From positions 1 to 50,104 of IMG/VR virus record IMGVR_UViG_3300042549_001238: a stretch of DNA of 50,104 nt; one strand, given 5' to 3'. The translations under genes and the position numbers were made by a program. The DNA comes from a virus. Shown piece after piece: positions 1 to 9,092 of the stretch (the first letter of the stretch is position 1; each line of letters starts with the position of its first letter). Under the pieces are notes generated by a model, which worked only from the letters and a program-made list of their open reading frames with translations, was not told the DNA's origin and did not search any database.

Positions 1-3000
1 ATTCAACCTCTTTCAACATAAACTTGAATTTCTTACCGTTGCGTCTATTTATCAGATACAAATCGTTCTCGCCTTCTTGAATTGTCCACTCACCCCAAGT
101 TCCGTCAACATCATTTTGTGAATCGCGATTTGAAAGGTTCAAGTCAGCGGTGTAGATGTTTGCCCATCTGTAATCTGTTGCTCCAAGATTATAAGTATTA
201 TCAGTTGCAGGTCTGAAATGACCATCGCTAGTAAATCGTGCTCGCTCAGATGTTCCATCTCCATCAATAAATGCAAGACCATCGCTGCCGTTTAGTGTTT
301 TGATATAAAAACGCCCTGTACCGTTTTCATATAAACCAAATCCAACTGCACCACTTGTTGCATTGATGTGTGAAACATAACCTGTTCCAGATACCACGAG
401 TCCGCCATAAGATGATGGATTCGTTGTTCCGATTCCGAAATTGCCGCTACTGTCAATTACCGCTCTCGGCGTTGAGCCAGAAGAAAGAAATCTTATGGTT
501 CCACTACTATCATCTATCTGATAACCTAATGTTCCAGATCTGGCAAATTGAATTGATGCACCACTAGATTTATCAAGATACAGATTATATCCACTAGAAG
601 TGGTAACATGTAATGCTCCTTGTGGATTTGTGTTTGCAATACCAACTTTCCATCCATTAGATGGATTAATTATTGTTCTCGGACTGCCACCACCAGCATC
701 TGCATAAACTCCAAATACTTCACTTTCGGTGCCGCTGTTAATTTTAACACCGATTTGAAGTGCATGAGTCGAATCGTATAAACCTCTTAAAAATGCTGCA
801 TAATTTGCATCCGTTGCAAGTCCACGAGATTCAATACTACCAGCCACCGTAAGTGATTCTGCAGGACTTAAAGTTCCAATACCAACACCACCAGCAGCTG
901 CTAATGTTAAAACAGATTTATCTAAATCTTTACTATAAAAATTTAAATCATCTGGATTTGCTCTTTTATAAATTTGCCATTTTTGAACACCATTTTCATA
1001 CAACCAAATACCTACTTCATTACCACTACCACCATCTATTCTTAGTATTGCACTAGATGCAGACCGTATATGCAATAAGTCACCAGGACTCGTTGTTCCA
1101 ATGCCGACATTAGTTCCATTATCATAAACAACACTATTTCCGAGTGTTGTTGACCCAGTAAATTTCGCAAGATATCCAGAAGTTCCGCCAGGATTTACAC
1201 CAGTAGCACCTTGTACACCTTGGTGTCCTTGTGCACCCTGTACACCCTGATGACCTTGAGAACCTTGAGCACCCTGCACTCCTTGGTGTCCCTGCGCTCC
1301 TTGAACTCCTTGGTGTCCCTGCGCTCCTTGAACTCCTTGGAATCCTTGTGCACCTTGTGCTCCAACTTCACCCTGATAACCCTGCGAACCTTGTCGACCT
1401 TGTGCTCCTTGTGCACCTGCGTCTCCTTGAGCACCAACAGCACCTTGTACACCCTGAGATCCTTGAGCACCGATCTCGCCTTGAACACCTTGATGTCCCT
1501 GTGAACCTTGGACTCCTTGGAATCCTTGAGCGCCTTGCACGCCTTGTGAACCTTGTGCGCCAGTATCACCTTTGTCACCTGTACGAACAAACGTGATAAT
1601 AATATTTGCAGTATTTGTTAAACTTGTAACACCGACAGTGCGCGCAACTGGAACAGACAAATAATTGACTAACTCAGCATGTAAACCATTAATGTTAAAG
1701 AATGCGAATTCATTTACGTTCGCAGTGTTAGCAACTTTAAATGTGCCTTTGATTGACGATGTTGAATCATCAATCGTTTGTAAATAATTGAATACATTAG
1801 CACCATTGTCATCAATGTGATCAATGAATAATCTTGTTGCTGTTGAGAAATCTGTGCTATCAAATTTAAGATTTGCTGCACCTGGATCAGTATTCGCAGT
1901 ATTTGTTAAGTAGACATATTCAAACGTTGCACCACCGAAGGATCCTGTTTCACCTTGTACACCCTGGAATCCTTGAGATCCTTGCACACCTTGATGCCCC
2001 TGAGAACCTTGTGCTCCTTGCGCGCCCACTTCACCTTGTTGTCCCTGCGATCCTTGTACACCTTGATGCCCCTGATAGCCTTGAGATCCCTGTGCTCCAG
2101 TGTCACCTTGAACTCCTTGGAATCCTTGAGCGCCTTGTACACCTTGAAAACCTTGACGACCTTGAGACCCTTGAGCACCAACATCACCTTGAAAACCTTG
2201 TGCACCCTGTGCTCCGATTTCTCCTTGTACACCTTGTGCACCCTGCACTCCTTGAGATCCTTGAGCACCAACAGAACCTTGAGCACCGATAGCACCTTGT
2301 ACACCTTGTGATCCTTGAGCGCCAACAGAACCTTGAGCACCTATGTCACCTTGATGCCCTTGAAATCCTTGAGCACCTTGATAACCTTGTGCTCCTTGTG
2401 CACCTTGTGCTCCGACTTCACCTTGTACACCTTGAGAACCTTGTGATCCAACATTACCTTGAAATCCTTGTGATCCTTGTATACCTTGAGACCCTTGAGC
2501 ACCAACAGCACCTTGATGTCCTTGTGCTCCTTGAAATCCTTGATGACCCTGAGCACCCTGTACACCTTGATAACCTTGCGCACCTTGTGGACCAAACACG
2601 TTACCCACATCAACGAAATAAGAGAACACAAGATTATCACCAATCTCAGTGTTTGCTGCAAGTGTTACTGTATTTCCTGCAACTGTGAAGTGTAAATTTG
2701 GTGAAAGAATCAAACCATTTTTAGAAACAGTCAAACGATTGATGCCATTGACTGACTCAGATAACATGTAAACATTTGTTTGCGCGACAGCAGTTGTTGT
2801 ATTAACACGAATATCAGTATTTCCGCTTGCACCAGCACTACCTTGGAATCCTTGGGCACCTTGTGCGCCATTAGAACCAGCAGCACCTTGAGCACCTACT
2901 GCTCCTTGTGGACCAGCAACACCAGCATCACCTTGCGCACCTTGCGCACCAATGACACCTTGAAATCCTTGTGCTCCTTGGAATCCTTGTGAACCTTGAG

Positions 3001-3550
3001 CACCAAATGCACCTTGTTGACCTTGAGCACCTTGTTGACCGACAGCACCTTGTATGCCTTGAAATCCCTGTGCTCCTTGTGCACCGATTGCGCCTTGAGC
3101 ACCTGCGACACCTTGATAACCCTGCGCACCTTGTGGTCCAACTGCATCAACAAATGCATTGAATGTTACACCATCATCAGACCAACCCCACTTATCAGTT
3201 GCTTCATTCCATCGAATATATGTGTTTGGGCTAGATCCACGATTGATTATAATTCCAGCATTAGTGCTCGGAATTCCTTGAACACCACTGTTTAGAACAA
3301 TCTCATTGTCTTCAACAACAAGAGTTTCAGTATTAAGTGTTGTGGTGTTGCCAGAGATAATAAGATTACCAGTAACCGCAAGATCACCAGTAATTGTGCC
3401 ACCAACCAATGGGAGTTTTGTATTCGCTGCATTAAACGCAGCGTTGGCTTGATCATATGCAGCACTTGGTGCAACACCTAAATTCGTGCGTGCGTCGGCT
3501 GCGTTATTCGCGCCAGTACCACCCATGAATATTGAAACTTTTTGCACCAT
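1..3550 (-). CDS. Collagen-like tail fibre protein, 3' end beyond the window
   Basis: This frame is open from the ATG at 3550 to the window edge (1183 codons). The N-terminus (MVQKVSIFMGGTGANN) is almost identical to that of the next fibre gene at 9088, so the two are paralogues. Order: N-terminal virion-attachment part (1-135), collagen-like G-X-Q array (about 136-237), spacer (238-318), second array (319-534), beta-type spacer (535-657), third array (658-784), then a receptor-type head with GIGTTSP-like repeats (785-1183). The last visible residues (YTADLNLSN ... WTIQEGENDLYLIN ... MLKEVE) match a C-terminal motif common in marine myovirus fibres, so only a few codons are probably missing. 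It is likely a trimeric host-recognition fibre. Unlike its paralogue it has no S74 chaperone. The receptor is unknown. Confidence 0.85.
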   Translation of the reverse strand, partial: MVQKVSIFMGGTGANNAADARTNLGVAPSAAYDQANAAFNAANTKLPLVGGTITGDLAVTGNLIISGNTTTLNTETLVVEDNEIVLNSGVQGIPSTNAGIIINRGSSPNTYIRWNEATDKWGWSDDGVTFNAFVDAVGPQGAQGYQGVAGAQGAIGAQGAQGFQGIQGAVGQQGAQGQQGAFGAQGSQGFQGAQGFQGVIGAQGAQGDAGVAGPQGAVGAQGAAGSNGAQGAQGFQGSAGASGNTDIRVNTTTAVAQTNVYMLSESVNGINRLTVSKNGLILSPNLHFTVAGNTVTLAANTEIGDNLVFSYFVDVGNVFGPQGAQGYQGVQGAQGHQGFQGAQGHQGAVGAQGSQGIQGSQGFQGNVGSQGSQGVQGEVGAQGAQGAQGYQGAQGFQGHQGDIGAQGSVGAQGSQGVQGAIGAQGSVGAQGSQGVQGAQGVQGEIGAQGAQGFQGDVGAQGSQGRQGFQGVQGAQGFQGVQGDTGAQGSQGYQGHQGVQGSQGQQGEVGAQGAQGSQGHQGVQGSQGFQGVQGETGSFGGATFEYVYLTNTANTDPGAANLKFDSTDFSTATRLFIDHIDDNGANVFNYLQTIDDSTSSIKGTFKVANTANVNEFAFFNINGLHAELVNYLSVPVARTVGVTSLTNTANIIITFVRTGDKGDTGAQGSQGVQGAQGFQGVQGSQGHQGVQGEIGAQGSQGVQGAVGAQGDAGAQGAQGRQGSQGYQGEVGAQGAQGFQGVQGAQGHQGVQGAQGHQGVQGAQGSQGHQGVQGAQGHQGVQGATGVNPGGTSGYLAKFTGSTTLGNSVVYDNGTNVGIGTTSPGDLLHIRSASSAILRIDGGSGNEVGIWLYENGVQKWQIYKRANPDDLNFYSKDLDKSVLTLAAAGGVGIGTLSPAESLTVAGSIESRGLATDANYAAFLRGLYDSTHALQIGVKINSGTESEVFGVYADAGGGSPRTIINPSNGWKVGIANTNPQGALHVTTSSGYNLYLDKSSGASIQFARSGTLGYQIDDSSGTIRFLSSGSTPRAVIDSSGNFGIGTTNPSSYGGLVVSGTGYVSHINATSGAVGFGLYENGTGRFYIKTLNGSDGLAFIDGDGTSERARFTSDGHFRPATDNTYNLGATDYRWANIYTADLNLSNRDSQNDVDGTWGEWTIQEGENDLYLINRRNGKKFKFMLKEVE
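1198..1578 (-). repeat. Collagen-like G-X-Q repeat array
   Basis: Nine-base periodic repeats on the minus strand encode G-X-Q triplets (GAQG, GVQG, GFQG, GHQG, GEVGAQG). It is the C-terminal array of the first fibre and lies directly before the conserved head junction GVNPGGTSGYLAKF. Prolines are essentially absent. Confidence 0.85.
1947..2594 (-). repeat. Collagen-like G-X-Q repeat array
   Basis: The central and longest array of the first fibre, about 215 residues of G-X-Q triplets. It is bounded by GPQGAQGYQG on the N-terminal side and GETGSFGGATF on the C-terminal side. The same boundary motifs recur in the paralogous fibre, so the arrays behave as interchangeable modules. Confidence 0.85.
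2840..3143 (-). repeat. Collagen-like G-X-Q repeat array
   Basis: The N-terminal array of the first fibre, about 100 residues, starting GPQGAQGYQGVAG. The same opening begins the first array of the paralogue near 8847. Confidence 0.85.
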
Positions 3551-3562
3551 TCTTTTACTCGA

Positions 3563-6500
3563 TTAATGTTTATTATTTATCAATGACTTTAATTCTTCAA
3601 TTTGTTTTTGCTGCTCTTTGATTGCTTCGATTAATAATGGAACAAGTTTTTCGTAATTAACAGTCAGATAATTTTTACCTGACTTAGATGGGTTAGGATC
3701 TTTATCGCCATTTTTATCAAATGGTGCATGCTCTACAACTTCAGGTAATACTGCTTGAACTTCTTGAGCGATTACACCAACATCAATTCCAGTTGTAGGA
3801 TAAAAGTCCCACTTATTACATTCTTCAAGATCCCAATTAAACGTGACGCCATTAATAGACAATAGTTTTTGCAGCGCATTGTCAATATTTTTAATATTCT
3901 TTTTAATTCTAACATCTGAAGAATATGCAGTAATGTTTCCAGTAACACTTAATGCACCAGTTCTACTCAAAGATGCTCTTTGTGTTACTGTTGTTCCATT
4001 ATATGTACAAAATACTAGTATTCCATTGCTGCCTGTATCCGAATAATAAATGCTGTGCTCGTAAGCATTTCCAGCCATATCAGTACCAAGACCCATCCAC
4101 GCATTAGAATCAGCATCAAGACCATAAACTTGAAGACGCGGACCACCGAAAAATGCACCACTGATCATCATAGCTGGTAATGATGTTGACACTTTAGCAA
4201 CTTGAAATTTATAAGTTGATGTAGTTGTTCCAACACTTACATTACCACTATTATTAATGGTCATACAGTCAATGTAGCCTGATCCAGATTTAACTAAGAA
4301 TTTAAGATTACCATTAGCCCAAGCTCCTGTGGTTCCTGAAACTTTTTGCGAAACAATTGCAGCAGTTGCAACAGGATTTGCTGAACTTGACGTAGTTTCG
4401 TTTGCAGCAAATACAAGTTTAGCACCTGTATTATCTGTACCATTTTTATTATAAAGAACAACAGTAGCATCCATTTCAGTTGCAGCTGTAGAAGAACTGT
4501 CTTTTCTAAACATCGCAGCTGGACTGTGGAAATATGCTCCTGGATACATGTCATAAAAACTTGTACTGCTACTACCACCACCAATAATAAATGGACCACC
4601 ACCAGAATTGAACGTTCCATTTACTTGGGCTTGAAATGTTGGACTGCTTGTTGCAATACCAACTAATCCTCCACTTGTAATTCGCACACGTTCAGTGTCT
4701 GCTGATGTAAACACAACAGGAGCACTTGCAATACTTCCAAAATATGCTGCACTTGTTAGTGGAGAAGCAACAGAACCATTACCCCAACCAACATGAGCAG
4801 TAGCAGTTCCAGAATCATTTAAAAAGTGCATTCCACTATAACCACTAGCGGATGTGTTTTTAAATCGTGCAACAATTGCTGAAGACGCAGATGTTTCTAC
4901 ATCTAAACGAACTCCAGGGCTTGCTGTTCCAATGCCAACATTACCAGCACCATTAAGAACCATTAAATGGTCTGCAGCCCAATGTCCAAATGTTAATCGA
5001 TTACTGTCAGATCCTGGTGTTCCGCTATATGTGTATCCAATATATCCAGAATTTTTTGTTGAACCTTCTCGACCAATAACATTAAGCACTGTTTGATTTG
5101 TTGTTAAATTTGGAGCAAAACTTTCTTGAGCATGAACAAAGGTAGATGAAGAAGTTACATCTAATGCTAAACATGGATCATTGGCAGTTCCTGCACCATA
5201 AACATTTAATCTTGCAGCTGGAGAAGATGTTCCAATTCCAACATTGCCAGATGAATCAATTAAAACATTATTAGTACCGCCTCCGTTTACTCTGAACGCA
5301 ATACCTCTACTCGTTGCAGAACAAATATATAAACCATCTTCGCCAGTATTATGCGCAAAAATTCTATTTCCACCATTATTATTGCCACTAAATCCTAGCG
5401 TTGTATATCTACCAGTTCCAGAAGTTCCATAAGTTCCATCATCACCTAATGTTAAACTAGTTCCTACTGATGGTTTATAGGAAATTGTGCCAACAACTTC
5501 TAATTTTGTTGCAGGATTTGTTGTTCCGATACCAACAAAACCGCTATTTAAAATGGTCATTAAATCATTATTATCTTCTCTAAAATAGATATTTCCAGAA
5601 CCACGAGAATTTAAAAATGTATGACCGCCATTTTGCCACAATAAAACATAGTCATTGCCTGGTGTCCAGATAGCATTATATGCGCCATATGTTGGATGTT
5701 CTCCAATAGAAATATTTGTATCGGCGTCAACGTAAACATTTAATTTTCCAGTTGGACTTGTTGTTCCAAGACCTACAAGTCCACCTTCAGTGATTAAAAA
5801 TGGTGGTGTACCTTGTAATGTTTTATTTGTAATGGCAAAATTAGTGACACCAACACTATATGGATTAACACCAATAATCCATTGTCTGGTGTAAGTAGTA
5901 TCATTTCCAGGCGAACCTGTGCCACCAGCAGCAATTGCTATGGTGGATTCTCCATCGTTGGGGTTTGCAACTTGTAACTGAGCCCAACCAGAACTTGCAG
6001 ATCTAATTAGTAATTTATTTCCTTCTATATGAATTCTAGCAACACTGCTTGGTGATGTGGTGTTTATACCAATATTGCCTAGACTGTTTATAGTCATGGC
6101 GTCTACTCGCGATCCACCACTTTTAACAAAAAAGTTTAATGATCCATCAGTCCAATTACCACTTGTTCCTGCTATTTCTTTTTTCGCAATAATGCCAGCA
6201 AGATTTACTGAATTTCCTGCACCTGGAGAACTTTCAGCTGAAACGAATGCTAAACCAACTGTAGTTTGATCTGCACCACTGTTGTTATAAAGACCCAGCG
6301 CAGGTCTAAATCCATTTAATCCAGTTGTCGTGTTATCTGCTCTAAGCAATAGTGGAGGAGTATGATCGCTGGGACTTCTATATGTTGCGCCTTCCCATTG
6401 AAAAAATGATTGACCATTTATAGTTTGACCAATAACATAAGCAGGAACAGTGAGTCCAACTACAGTACCATTATCTGTTACAGTGCTGTTACCTAATGTT

Positions 6501-9088
6501 GTTGATCCTGTAAATTTCGCAAGATATCCAGAAGTTCCTCCTGGACTTACACCTGTTGCTCCTTGAACACCTTGTGCTCCCTGCACACCTTGATGACCCT
6601 GTGCTCCTTGAGCACCCTGTGCACCAACAGCACCTTGTGCACCTACAGCGCCCTGCGCTCCAACTGCTCCTTGTGCACCAACGGCACCTTGCACACCCTG
6701 TGCTCCTTGTGCTCCGACAGCACCTTGAGCACCTACCGCACCTTGTGCACCGACTGCTCCCTGAACTCCTTGGAATCCTTGTGCTCCTTGAGCACCCTGT
6801 GCACCAACAACACCTTGTGCTCCTTGAGCACCAGCATCACCTTGCGCACCTACAGATCCTTGTCGACCTTGAAAACCTTGCGCTCCTTGAAATCCTTGGT
6901 GTCCCTGTGATCCTTGAGCACCTACATCACCCTGAGCACCGATAACACCTTGATAACCTTGATTTCCTTGTGCTCCGACTACACCTTGATGCCCCTGAAA
7001 TCCTTGCGATCCTTGAGCACCTTGCGCGCCGACATCGCCTTGTGCTCCGACGTCACCTTGATGTCCCTGTGCACCTTGTACACCCTGGAATCCTTGAGCA
7101 CCCTGAACTCCTTGATGACCTTGAGAACCCTGCACTCCTTGCGCGCCTTGTACACCTTGTGCACCGACATCTCCTTGAAATCCTTGATGACCCTGCGAAC
7201 CTTGTCGACCTTGTGCTCCTTGAGCACCAGTATCACCTTTATCACCTGTTCTAGTAAAAGTGATGATCACATCTTCATTATTAGGGAATGTGCTTACTGT
7301 ATTTGATGTTGCAGTAATTGGAATGTGAAACCATCCAGGAGATGTATCTGTATGTTCATGATTTGCGCCAATAATATTGTAAAACACAAATTGTAGTATG
7401 TTCGCAGAATTTGCAATTTTCGCAACACCCTTAATAGATGATGTTGAATCATCTATAGTTTGCAAATAATTTACAATATTCGCTGAATCATTATCCAAAT
7501 AACTGATGGCGAGTGCAGTTGCATCAAACAAACTTGCGGTGTTTACTTTTAAATATCCACTCGTTGGATTTGAATGTGTTGTATCTGTTGAGAATAAGAA
7601 GTCAAACGTCGCGCCACCGAAAGATCCAGTTTCACCTTGTACACCTTGATAACCTTGTGATCCCTGTACACCCTGTGCACCTTGAATGCCTTGAGATCCT
7701 TGTGCACCTATTTCACCTTGAACTCCTTGGAATCCTTGTGCTCCTTGTCGACCTTGTGATCCTTGTACACCTTGCGATCCCTGCACGCCTTGAGAACCCT
7801 GAGCGCCTACTTCGCCTTGCACGCCTTGATGACCTTGCGATCCTACATCACCTTGTACACCCTGTGCTCCTTGCGCACCAATAGTGCCTTGCACTCCTTG
7901 AAATCCTTGCGAACCTTGTATACCTTGATGCCCCTGAGAACCTTGCGCACCGACAGCACCTTGATGACCTTGCGATCCTTGATGCCCTTCGGCACCTTGT
8001 ACACCTTGATAACCTTGTGAACCCTGAGCACCAACATCACCTTGTGCTCCTACATCTCCCTGTACACCTTGAGCACCTTGGAATCCTTGATAGCCTTGAG
8101 ATCCCTGCGCACCTTGAGCACCGACAGCACCTTGTACACCTTGATGACCCTGAGATCCTTGGAATCCTTGTGATCCCTGCACACCTTGAGCACCGACATC
8201 TCCTTGTACACCTTGTGCGCCTTGACGACCCTGAGATCCCTGGAATCCTTGATGACCTTGAGATCCTTGTGCACCCTGAACACCTTGTGCACCTTGTACA
8301 CCTTGATAACCTTGTTGACCGATACCAGCAGCTGCAGTTACAAAGTAACGCACATCAATTACATCACCAATCTCACCTGTATCGATAATTGTAATTTCAT
8401 TTGTATTCGCAAACGTGAAGTCTGTATTAGGTATAAGCGAAACACCATTTTTATATACAAACAAATGTTCAATAGCAGGTGCTGGTGTTGTCAGCGTGTA
8501 AACAAGATTTCCTGAGTTTGATGCTGCACTAAATGAATCTGAGCGAATTACAGTGTCGCTGATACCTTGCGCTCCTTGAGGTCCTGTGCTGCCTTGAACA
8601 CCCTGATAACCTTGCGCTCCTTGAGAACCTGCGATACCTTGAGCACCTTGAAATCCCTGCGCTCCCTGCACACCTTGTGCGCCAACGTTACCTTGAAATC
8701 CTTGAGATCCTTGAGCACCTTCAGTGCCTTGAGCGCCAACAGCACCTTGCGATCCTACTGCGCCTTGTACACCTTGATAACCTTGTGGACCTTGTGCTCC
8801 TGCTACACCTTGATAACCTTGAGCACCTTGCGGTCCGACAAGAGATGTGTTAGCAGTGAAAGAAATATTTGCCGATGTTCCGCTTTGAGTTACGGAAACA
8901 TTAATCGTGCTAGTATTGTTGAAATTTAAATTTGATTTGGAAACAACAAGAGAACCGTTTGCATAAACTGCAACAGTGTTCGCTGCGGCATTTGTAGTTT
9001 CCGCAGAGGCAACTCCTAGATTTGTACGAGCATCTGTGGCATTATTTGCCCCAGTTCCGCCCATAAAGACAGAAACTTTTTGTACCAT
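3563..9088 (-). CDS. Giant collagen-like tail fibre with C-terminal Peptidase_S74 chaperone
   Basis: The product is 1841 residues. Order: N-terminal attachment part (1-79), G-X-Q array (80-174), spacer, second array (258-488), beta spacer (489-614), third array (614-848), a long beta-rich head with many VGIGTTSP repeats (849-1722), and an S74 intramolecular chaperone (1723-1841). The S74 start S-S-D-V-R-I-K-K-N-I has the catalytic-type serine (Ser1724), and the domain ends in a Lys/Glu/Gln-rich coiled coil. In this family the domain helps the fibre trimerise and then cuts itself off. The gene follows the 9093 fibre by 4 bases and precedes its truncated paralogue by 12, so all are probably co-transcribed. 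Role: host recognition at the virion surface; receptor unknown. Confidence 0.88.
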   Translation of the reverse strand: MVQKVSVFMGGTGANNATDARTNLGVASAETTNAAANTVAVYANGSLVVSKSNLNFNNTSTINVSVTQSGTSANISFTANTSLVGPQGAQGYQGVAGAQGPQGYQGVQGAVGSQGAVGAQGTEGAQGSQGFQGNVGAQGVQGAQGFQGAQGIAGSQGAQGYQGVQGSTGPQGAQGISDTVIRSDSFSAASNSGNLVYTLTTPAPAIEHLFVYKNGVSLIPNTDFTFANTNEITIIDTGEIGDVIDVRYFVTAAAGIGQQGYQGVQGAQGVQGAQGSQGHQGFQGSQGRQGAQGVQGDVGAQGVQGSQGFQGSQGHQGVQGAVGAQGAQGSQGYQGFQGAQGVQGDVGAQGDVGAQGSQGYQGVQGAEGHQGSQGHQGAVGAQGSQGHQGIQGSQGFQGVQGTIGAQGAQGVQGDVGSQGHQGVQGEVGAQGSQGVQGSQGVQGSQGRQGAQGFQGVQGEIGAQGSQGIQGAQGVQGSQGYQGVQGETGSFGGATFDFLFSTDTTHSNPTSGYLKVNTASLFDATALAISYLDNDSANIVNYLQTIDDSTSSIKGVAKIANSANILQFVFYNIIGANHEHTDTSPGWFHIPITATSNTVSTFPNNEDVIITFTRTGDKGDTGAQGAQGRQGSQGHQGFQGDVGAQGVQGAQGVQGSQGHQGVQGAQGFQGVQGAQGHQGDVGAQGDVGAQGAQGSQGFQGHQGVVGAQGNQGYQGVIGAQGDVGAQGSQGHQGFQGAQGFQGRQGSVGAQGDAGAQGAQGVVGAQGAQGAQGFQGVQGAVGAQGAVGAQGAVGAQGAQGVQGAVGAQGAVGAQGAVGAQGAVGAQGAQGAQGHQGVQGAQGVQGATGVSPGGTSGYLAKFTGSTTLGNSTVTDNGTVVGLTVPAYVIGQTINGQSFFQWEGATYRSPSDHTPPLLLRADNTTTGLNGFRPALGLYNNSGADQTTVGLAFVSAESSPGAGNSVNLAGIIAKKEIAGTSGNWTDGSLNFFVKSGGSRVDAMTINSLGNIGINTTSPSSVARIHIEGNKLLIRSASSGWAQLQVANPNDGESTIAIAAGGTGSPGNDTTYTRQWIIGVNPYSVGVTNFAITNKTLQGTPPFLITEGGLVGLGTTSPTGKLNVYVDADTNISIGEHPTYGAYNAIWTPGNDYVLLWQNGGHTFLNSRGSGNIYFREDNNDLMTILNSGFVGIGTTNPATKLEVVGTISYKPSVGTSLTLGDDGTYGTSGTGRYTTLGFSGNNNGGNRIFAHNTGEDGLYICSATSRGIAFRVNGGGTNNVLIDSSGNVGIGTSSPAARLNVYGAGTANDPCLALDVTSSSTFVHAQESFAPNLTTNQTVLNVIGREGSTKNSGYIGYTYSGTPGSDSNRLTFGHWAADHLMVLNGAGNVGIGTASPGVRLDVETSASSAIVARFKNTSASGYSGMHFLNDSGTATAHVGWGNGSVASPLTSAAYFGSIASAPVVFTSADTERVRITSGGLVGIATSSPTFQAQVNGTFNSGGGPFIIGGGSSSTSFYDMYPGAYFHSPAAMFRKDSSSTAATEMDATVVLYNKNGTDNTGAKLVFAANETTSSSANPVATAAIVSQKVSGTTGAWANGNLKFLVKSGSGYIDCMTINNSGNVSVGTTTSTYKFQVAKVSTSLPAMMISGAFFGGPRLQVYGLDADSNAWMGLGTDMAGNAYEHSIYYSDTGSNGILVFCTYNGTTVTQRASLSRTGALSVTGNITAYSSDVRIKKNIKNIDNALQKLLSINGVTFNWDLEECNKWDFYPTTGIDVGVIAQEVQAVLPEVVEHAPFDKNGDKDPNPSKSGKNYLTVNYEKLVPLLIEAIKEQQKQIEELKSLINNKH
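6543..7245 (-). repeat. Collagen-like G-X-Q repeat array
   Basis: Third array of the S74 fibre, about 235 residues. It includes near-perfect GAVGAQGAVGAQ runs encoded by almost identical 18-base units around 6590-6780, a plausible site of slippage or unequal recombination. It ends at GATGVSPGGTSGYLAKF, the junction shared with the other fibre. Confidence 0.85.
7622..8314 (-). repeat. Collagen-like G-X-Q repeat array
   Basis: Second array of the S74 fibre, about 230 residues of G-X-Q, ending in GETGSFGGATF as in the paralogue. Variation at X is mostly A, V, F, Y, H, S, D and E. Confidence 0.85.
8566..8847 (-). repeat. Collagen-like G-X-Q repeat array
   Basis: First array of the S74 fibre, about 95 residues, opening GPQGAQGYQGVAGAQG after a beta-type N-terminal domain. 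Confidence 0.85.
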
Positions 9089-9092
9089 ATTC

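Noticed and set aside
1195-2690. Several ORFs rich in Leu/Thr/Ser or Lys/Val inside the collagen-like arrays on both strands, including similar ones at 6550-8930
   Set aside because: They are other-frame readings of 9-base repeats encoding G-X-Q; the open main frame explains the DNA.
3574-3581. GATAAATA before the first fibre gene as a late promoter
   Set aside because: It differs from the consensus at the first base, lies in the 3' coding end of the previous gene and is expected by chance.
1-9088. Diversity-generating retroelement acting on the fibres
   Set aside because: No reverse transcriptase or template/variable repeat pair is visible in the window; repetition is explained by structural modules.
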